This document shows positions 14,441-18,948 of a stretch of 18,948 nt of DNA, one piece after another (the first letter of the stretch is position 1; each line of letters starts with the position of its first letter). Below the pieces are notes generated by a model. The model made no database searches. It was not told where the DNA came from and worked only from the letters and a program-made list of their open reading frames with translations. Source of the DNA: Burkholderia sp. Its GTDB lineage: Bacteria > Pseudomonadota > Gammaproteobacteria > Burkholderiales > Burkholderiaceae. The DNA lies in assembly GCA_028292565.1 (NCBI GenBank), contig JAQGMD010000285.1, forward strand, positions 1 to 18,948, written 5' to 3'. The translations under genes were made by a program, and so were the position numbers.

Positions 14441-15946
14441 TTACACGACGCCAATGTTGCTGCTTTCTGCGAAAGCGCTGCCCGTCATGGTCGGTATGCC
14501 GGTAAGGATTCCGTGGAACTCGCGCAGCACTGGTCCTACCTGGATACCATTTGATGACATGCTGAACTGGCGTATCGTGCGTTCATGCCGGCCACCGCGC
14601 TTTTTAAACACGGAAATGGCCTGCTGTACTTCACCCCTTGCCTCGAAATACCGCAGCATGATGACGTTGTCGGCGAGGTAACTGACGTTCGCCGTGCTGG
14701 TCAGATTAGGTCCGAGTATTCCCTGCTGCACTCCTACCAAAATAGTCAGTACACCGCGTTGGCCGAGATAAGTAAGCAGTTCATGCAAATGCGTCGTCAA
14801 AAAATGTTCATCCGGCATCGCATTGAGATAACCGTTCAGGCTGTCGATCACGATGACTTTAGCGCCGTCGTCTGCTGCCCGGCATACAGTGTCGGCATAC
14901 TCGCCGGGCGTAAGTTCTGCCGGATCGATCTGTTGAATCGCTAACTGTCCGGATTCGAACGGGCTGCGCAAGTCCATCCCAAGTCCCTCACAGCGATTTA
15001 ACAAATTGCTGATTGACTCCTCAAAGACGAACATTGCCGCACGGTGATCTTGCTGAACTGCGGAAAGAACGAGTTGAGCGGCCAACGAAGATTTACCGGC
15101 GCCGGGTGGCCCGACAATGAAAGTGCTCGTGCTTTCTTCTATGCCTTCGCCTAACAGCGTGTCCAGCTCAGATAAACCGCTGGAAAACCGCTTGGGTTTG
15201 GCCATGACCCGCGATTCGGACGCGACCAGTCTTGGATAAGCAATGAGCCCGCCACGCTTGATTGTGTAGTCGTGCAATCCTTCGCGGAACGCCATCCCGC
15301 GATACTTTATAACGCGAACATGGCGTCGCGTAGCGCCATAATTGCTCAGCGTCTGATCGAGGGAAATGACGCCATGCGCAATGCTGCGCACCTCCAGGTC
15401 TTTTTCACCGGTCGTACGGTCGTCGAGGAATATGACAGTGCACGCCCTGCGCGAAAAGAACTGCTTGAATGCGAGCACCTGCCGGCGGTACCGCAACGGG
15501 TTTACCGCCAGCAGCTGAAGTTCTGACAGCGAATCCAATACGACACGCGTCGGCTTGAGCTTTTCAACCACGCTGATCAACTCCTGCGTGGTTGAGCTCA
15601 GTTCTACCTCCGAAGGGTGGAAAATCGTGTACTGCTCTTCCGGGTCCAACATGCTTTCCGATGGAATCACCTCGTGGATGTGAATGCCATCCAGCGACCA
15701 GCCGTGCGATGCAGCGACGGCCTGGATCTCAGTCACGGTCTCGGAGAGCGTGATGTAAAGAACGGTCTCGCCGTTCTTCGCCCCCTCGAGCAGGAATTGA
15801 AGGGACATCGTGGTCTTTCCGGTACCGGGTTCACCCTCAATCAGATAAAGCCGGTCGCGGGCAAGTCCGCCGCCCAGGATGTTGTTTATGCCGGGAATGC
15901 CAGTCGATAAAAAGTCGGACTTAATGCTATTTTGCTCTGTTGCCAT
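14441..15946 (-). CDS. KaiC-like two-domain ATPase
   Basis: This protein of about 501 residues (numbered here from ATG 15967; subtract 7) is a tandem RecA-fold ATPase of the KaiC family. Domain 1 has Walker A GEPGTGKTT (45-53) and Walker B RVVLDSLSEL; domain 2 has Walker A GPPGAGKSS (286-294) and Walker B VIVIDSLNGY. The catalytic Glu pair is kept in domain 2 (FEES, 315-318) but reads LSET in domain 1. In the C-terminal segment that aligns with the cyanobacterial phosphosites, ARGEVQQAISVFKKRG matches well, and the S-T pair appears as S429-Y430. ATG 15946 or 15967 may be the start; neither has a clear Shine-Dalgarno sequence. No kaiA or kaiB is nearby, so a full clock is unlikely. It is known that noncyanobacterial KaiC proteins often pair with histidine kinases; output here is inferred. 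Confidence 0.9.
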   Translation of the reverse strand: MATEQNSIKSDFLSTGIPGINNILGGGLARDRLYLIEGEPGTGKTTMSLQFLLEGAKNGETVLYITLSETVTEIQAVAASHGWSLDGIHIHEVIPSESMLDPEEQYTIFHPSEVELSSTTQELISVVEKLKPTRVVLDSLSELQLLAVNPLRYRRQVLAFKQFFSRRACTVIFLDDRTTGEKDLEVRSIAHGVISLDQTLSNYGATRRHVRVIKYRGMAFREGLHDYTIKRGGLIAYPRLVASESRVMAKPKRFSSGLSELDTLLGEGIEESTSTFIVGPPGAGKSSLAAQLVLSAVQQDHRAAMFVFEESISNLLNRCEGLGMDLRSPFESGQLAIQQIDPAELTPGEYADTVCRAADDGAKVIVIDSLNGYLNAMPDEHFLTTHLHELLTYLGQRGVLTILVGVQQGILGPNLTSTANVSYLADNVIMLRYFEARGEVQQAISVFKKRGGRHERTIRQFSMSSNGIQVGPVLREFHGILTGIPTMTGSAFAESSNIGVV

Positions 15947-16108
15947 GAAAAGCCCATTCGCATTCATATATCTGCGGCTCAGGCGAGCCCGCAGCGGGAT
16001 TAAAAGAGATGGTGCACTTCAGGATGAAAATGTGCTGCGGGATTGTCCAGCGGAAGTGCGGTTTTCCGCCATCGCGGCGGATGTACGTTGCAGTGCCTTG
16101 GAGGCGCA

Positions 16109-16138
16109 GGCAAATTGTATCGTTGTACGAAATTTGCC
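16109..16138. promoter_or_regulatory. Perfect inverted repeat upstream of the kaiC-like operon
   Basis: GGCAAATT (16109-16116) and AATTTGCC (16131-16138) are perfect 8-base arms 14 bases apart, within the gap between the phosphatase-like gene and the kaiC-like gene, both on the minus strand. It lies 18 bases after the former's stop, so it may be a terminator, but it is AT-rich with no U-run. It could also be an operator for the kaiC-like operon, whose promoter must lie in this gap if it is independently expressed. Confidence 0.3.
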
Positions 16139-16156
16139 GCAGGAGACCGGCCTGAA

Positions 16157-17284
16157 TCATATATGTCGTGCCAGCAGGAAATTCGCCGACAGGTCGCGCC
16201 TCGCCTTCGGTTCATGGACCTCTGACGGAGTCACCGGCTCTGCGCCGATTTTTTCTTCTGCCAGCGCCTCATCATCCGCATCCGCGTCCAATCCCTCTTG
16301 CTGCGCGCCTCGCGCTACGTCATAGATCAGCTCTACAAGAACCGGAAAATGGTCTGAGCCGAAAGCCGGGAGCCTCCTGATAAACGATAAGGTGAAATGG
16401 CTGCTATGGAACAAGTGATCCAGCGGCCAGCGCATGTACCAGTGCCCGGCGTGAAAGGTATTGAGCATGACACGGCCGATACGCGGGTCGAGCAACCCAC
16501 TGATCTTGCGAAAAAGCCGGGTTGTGTCGGACCATGCAACGTCGTTCAGGTCGCCGGCAACGATGACCGGCGTATTGAGGCGGGCCACACTTTTGGCGAC
16601 GACCAACAGCTCCGCGTCGCGCTCGGTAGACTCCTCGTTCTCTGTCGGGCTTGGCGGTGCGGGGTGGAGGAAATGCATGCGAACCCGCTGTTGTGACCGA
16701 AGAACCACCATGGCATGCATGGAGGGCACGTCGGCCTCCACCAGGAACTGGGTGGCGCAATCCTCAAGCGGCAGCTTCGAATAGACGTGCATGCCGTAGA
16801 GATTCTCCAGCGGACATTTCATCGTGTAACGATATTCGTCCTCGAGCACGTCCAGTTTTTCCTGCCACCACGCATCCGATTCCAGCGTCACGAACACATC
16901 AGGCTTGTGTTCACGGATTAATGCAATCAACGCGTCAGAGTTGTGATTCGGAGCGAGCACATTAGCGGTCATGATGCGAATCCGGTCCGCGGAGCCACGG
17001 TAAGCGGATGACTTCACCTCGTTCGGATAGACCTTCGTGTAAGGGATGATCCACCACGCCTGATAAAGAAGGCATCCGGACGTCCCTGCAAGGAGGGCCT
17101 GGGTTTTGAACTCCGTTAAATCCAGGACTATCAGTTGCGCGACCAGAACGGCCAGGGCCGCGACCGTTATTTGCAATCGCGGAAAATCCAGGTCGCGTAT
17201 CCACCATCCCGTATGCCGGGAGAGTGGCAGCAAGGTCATCAACAGGATAAGGGCAACGAGTGTCGCGAGAATGGCGAAGGACAT
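16157..17284 (-). CDS. Membrane-anchored endonuclease/exonuclease/phosphatase family protein
   Basis: This 375-residue protein has three hydrophobic helices in the first 82 residues and then a soluble metal-dependent phosphoesterase domain of the DNase I / exonuclease III type. Family motifs are in order: MTANVL (N108), the metal-binding Glu in VFVTLESD (E135), GMHVYSK, VIVAGDLNDVAWSD (residues 241-253) with D245 and N247, WPLDHLF (H290), and FGSDHFPVL with the D311-H312 pair. All catalytic residues appear intact. Nuclease, phosphodiesterase and lipid phosphatase functions all occur in this fold, so the substrate is open; a YafD-like role is possible. The frame opens upstream at TTG 17422, but those 46 residues are not protein-like and ATG 17284 directly precedes the first membrane helix. 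The C-terminal 50 residues are acidic and probably disordered. Confidence 0.85.
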   Translation of the reverse strand: MSFAILATLVALILLMTLLPLSRHTGWWIRDLDFPRLQITVAALAVLVAQLIVLDLTEFKTQALLAGTSGCLLYQAWWIIPYTKVYPNEVKSSAYRGSADRIRIMTANVLAPNHNSDALIALIREHKPDVFVTLESDAWWQEKLDVLEDEYRYTMKCPLENLYGMHVYSKLPLEDCATQFLVEADVPSMHAMVVLRSQQRVRMHFLHPAPPSPTENEESTERDAELLVVAKSVARLNTPVIVAGDLNDVAWSDTTRLFRKISGLLDPRIGRVMLNTFHAGHWYMRWPLDHLFHSSHFTLSFIRRLPAFGSDHFPVLVELIYDVARGAQQEGLDADADDEALAEEKIGAEPVTPSEVHEPKARRDLSANFLLARHI

Positions 17285-17442
17285 AGCAAGATTGTCTTCG
17301 GGAACGACGTTGAGGATGTGACTTTGCGCAAGAGTAGGGCGTTCAGCACTGATCGCAATGGGCTTGGGATTGGTCTGCGTCAGCGCAGGGCAGGGCCGCC
17401 ATTTCGAAAAATCGGACGACAAATCGGAATTTGTCGCCGGTC

Positions 17443-17499
17443 AGGCACCGCGCCCGGTACGGCCAGCAAAATTGACCAACTTATTCCTGCGCGGTGCCT
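17443..17499. repeat. Long palindromic element, copy 3 (57 bases, left arm truncated)
   Basis: AGGCACCGCGC (17443-17453) and GCGCGGTGCCT (17489-17499) are perfect 11-base ends. The full right arm is present (GGCCAGCAAAATTGACCAAC and onward), but the left arm is cut after 11 bases. It lies 9 bases downstream of the RIO kinase stop, in the gap before the phosphatase-like gene. It is therefore an internally deleted relative of copies 1 and 2. Confidence 0.8.
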
Positions 17500-17508
17500 A
17501 ACCTGCTT

Positions 17509-18354
17509 TCACATCTCGTTCCGAATCCGGACCCGCTCTTCTTCCTCTTTGCGGGCAAGCTGAATCTCGCGCATCACAGCGCCAACGTCAGCGGGTCGTT
17601 CATCACGTTTGACACGGCCGGTCAGGACGGTTTCCGGACGCAGCAGACCTGCACCATACAGCGCCCAGATTTCCTTGCCGTACTGGGTAGTCGCCAACTG
17701 AGGCGCAAATTGACTGAAGTAGTTGGCAAGGTTGGATACGTCTCGTTCGAGCATCGGCCCGGCTTCGGTGTTGCCCGCGGCGTCGATCGCCTGCGGCAAA
17801 TCAATAATGACGGGACCTTCGCCATCGACCAGGATGTTGTACTCCGACAGATCGCCGTGGATGACGCCGGCAAGCAGCATGAGGACCACCTCGTGCAGCA
17901 ACTGCGCATGATATTTCAACGCCTGCTCTTCACTGAGCTCCACGTCGTTGAGCCGTGGAGCCGCATTGCCGGAGTCATCTGTCACCAAATCCATGAGTAG
18001 CACGCCTTCGAAGCAGATATAGGGCGTCGGCACTCGCACGCCGGCGGCGGCAAGGCGGTACAACGCATCGACCTCGGCGTTCTGCCACACTTCTTCCTGC
18101 ATCTTGCGTCCGTAGCGGGTGCCTTTTTCCATCGCGCGGGCCTGCCGGCTGTTCTTTACCTTGCGGCCTTCCTGGTACGACGCGGCTTGGCGGAAGCTGC
18201 GTTGACTGGCTTCCTTGTAGACTTTCGCACAACGAATCTCGTCACCGCAGCGCACTACATAGACAGTGGCTTCCTTGCCGCTCATGAGCTGGCGGATTAC
18301 CTCGTCTACCAGACCCTCTTCGACGAGGGGCTGGATTCTTTTCGGGATTTTCAT
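17509..18354 (-). CDS. RIO-family serine protein kinase
   Basis: This cytoplasmic atypical protein kinase of 281 residues belongs to the RIO1-like group, best known in archaea and eukaryotes for ribosome maturation but also found in many proteobacteria. Visible motifs are SGKEATVYVV (P-loop-like, residues 25-34), CAKVYK (K44, ATP contact), the charged RSFRQAASYQEGRKVKNSRQ flexible segment, the catalytic loop HGDLSEYNILV (D168, N173) and IIDLPQAID (D185, metal site), where the usual DFG is replaced as in other RIO kinases. The C-terminus is a charged helix rich in Glu and Arg. ATG 18354 is preferred over the in-frame TTG 18372, which adds six unremarkable residues; neither has a strong ribosome binding site. 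A DEAD-box helicase lies upstream on the same strand, a hint of RNA or ribosome-linked function, but the substrate is unknown. Confidence 0.88.
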   Translation of the reverse strand: MKIPKRIQPLVEEGLVDEVIRQLMSGKEATVYVVRCGDEIRCAKVYKEASQRSFRQAASYQEGRKVKNSRQARAMEKGTRYGRKMQEEVWQNAEVDALYRLAAAGVRVPTPYICFEGVLLMDLVTDDSGNAAPRLNDVELSEEQALKYHAQLLHEVVLMLLAGVIHGDLSEYNILVDGEGPVIIDLPQAIDAAGNTEAGPMLERDVSNLANYFSQFAPQLATTQYGKEIWALYGAGLLRPETVLTGRVKRDERPADVGAVMREIQLARKEEEERVRIRNEM

Positions 18355-18412
18355 ATGGGGTAAGGCGCTCAAATGAAGCTTTGGACACCGGATAGTATCA
18401 TCCAGCGCGTAG

Positions 18413-18430
18413 GGCGCATCGTGATGCGCC
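18413..18430. repeat. Small GTAGG-type hairpin
   Basis: GGCGCATC, GT and GATGCGCC form a perfect 8-base stem, preceded by GTAGG like the hairpins at 2301 and 8942. It lies in the gap between dbpA and the RIO kinase gene, where it could affect termination of the former. The shared lead sequence suggests a family of dispersed small repeats. Confidence 0.45.
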
Positions 18431-18456
18431 GGATGTTGTCACTCGCCACACATTCG

Positions 18457-18488
18457 TACGGCGGATGAGCGAAGCGTTATCCGCCGTA
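18457..18488. repeat. Hairpin with 10-base perfect stem downstream of dbpA
   Basis: TACGGCGGAT (18457-18466) and ATCCGCCGTA (18479-18488) enclose a 12-base loop GAGCGAAGCGTT. It is 38 bases beyond the dbpA stop on the minus strand, so it may end that transcript. Similar GGCGGATAACGC-type hairpins are common between genes in betaproteobacteria, so a dispersed repeat is likely. Confidence 0.5.
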
Positions 18489-18526
18489 TGAGTCCGGAGA
18501 AATGGCGTAGCACGCCCCGAGCGCTG

Positions 18527-18948
18527 TCAGGTCTCAGAAATAAATCGCATCTTGAAATTCCTGCCCTTGATATTGCCGTTGCTTAAACGCGCATATGCCT
18601 TATCAGCGATCCGCCGGTCCAGCGCCACGTAGGTCATGAATTCAAACACATTGATCTTGCCGACCTGTTCCTTGGTCAGGCCTGCATCGCCGGTCAATGC
18701 ACCCAGCAGGTCGCCAGGACGCAGTTTGTCCTTCTTGCCTCCCATGATGCAGAGCGTGACCATCGGCGCTTGCAGCGCGCCACCTTCCGCGGATTCCAGC
18801 GATGCGAGGTCAAACCACTGCACCGGTCCGCTCTGATATTCCTCGATCAGCTTTACCCATTTCTTTTCATTGGGTGCGCACAGGCTGAGCGCCAGGCCTT
18901 TGTCCTGGCCACGGCCAGTGCGGCCGACCCGATGGATATGCACCTCGG
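18527..18948 (-). CDS. dbpA: ATP-dependent RNA helicase DbpA, C-terminal part (5' truncated by window)
   Basis: The frame is open to the right edge, so about 140 C-terminal residues are present and the rest lies outside. The fragment begins in helicase motif VI, HIHRVGRTGRG, which closes the second RecA domain of DEAD-box proteins. It continues into the DbpA-type RNA-binding domain, with the segment LCIMGGKKDKLRPGDLLGAL followed by the GLTKEQVGKINVFEFMTYVAL stretch, which fits the RRM-like fold that binds hairpin 92 of 23S rRNA. DbpA acts in assembly of the large ribosomal subunit. The specific C-terminal domain separates it from the other DEAD-box helicases. The GRNFKMRF end is typical. Two hairpins follow within 120 bases. 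Confidence 0.9.
   Translation of the reverse strand, partial: EVHIHRVGRTGRGQDKGLALSLCAPNEKKWVKLIEEYQSGPVQWFDLASLESAEGGALQAPMVTLCIMGGKKDKLRPGDLLGALTGDAGLTKEQVGKINVFEFMTYVALDRRIADKAYARLSNGNIKGRNFKMRFISET

Noticed and set aside
12910..16156. Complete circadian clock operon
   Set aside because: No KaiA-like or KaiB-like frame is present in or around the kaiC-like gene, so only a KaiC-like signalling pair can be claimed.
17285..17422. 46-residue extension of the phosphatase-like protein from a TTG
   Set aside because: The residues are unlike a membrane protein start, and ATG 17284 immediately precedes the first hydrophobic helix.

Overview
The window looks like chromosome from a GC-rich betaproteobacterium, probably Burkholderiales and perhaps Oxalobacteraceae. 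This rests on the box benzoyl-CoA genes, the NAD-linked molybdo/tungsto formate dehydrogenase set, DbpA and the style of the intergenic hairpins. It is inferred from protein character only. No tRNA, rRNA, CRISPR array, IS transposase or prophage gene is visible.

Left part (1-8960), aerobic aromatic metabolism and formate. The window opens inside boxB (benzoyl-CoA epoxidase), followed by boxA (its reductase). A hairpin separates boxA from a convergent regulator with a ModE-like DNA-binding domain and a periplasmic-binding-protein-like sensor domain. Across an AT-rich divergent promoter region lies a compact formate dehydrogenase operon: fdhB (fused NuoE/NuoF-like diaphorase), fdhA (Fe-S and molybdopterin subunit) and fdhD (sulfurtransferase), ending at a perfect hairpin. 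The box pathway releases formate at the BoxC ring-cleavage step, so the two blocks may form one metabolic unit in which NADH is recovered from that formate.

Middle part (8961-12733), envelope and exported functions. It holds about 375 bases without a gene, a small exported protein of unknown function with a very strong ribosome binding site, a secreted family 16 glycoside hydrolase, and an ArnT-like integral membrane glycosyltransferase.

Right part (12734-18948), minus strand. A two-RecA-domain KaiC-like ATPase is followed by a hybrid histidine kinase that starts with a degenerate receiver domain, without kaiA or kaiB in the window. Upstream lie a membrane-anchored endonuclease/exonuclease/phosphatase protein, a RIO-family kinase, and the C-terminal part of the DEAD-box helicase DbpA, cut by the window edge.

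Three copies (173, 93 and 57 bases) of one long palindromic element sit in gaps of the right half. One supplies the last residues and the stop codon of the histidine kinase. Smaller perfect hairpins, several beginning with GTAGG, follow other genes. The most interesting items are the formate link between box and fdh, the KaiC and pseudo-receiver kinase pair, the palindromic element family, and the FdhD that lacks its usual cysteine.
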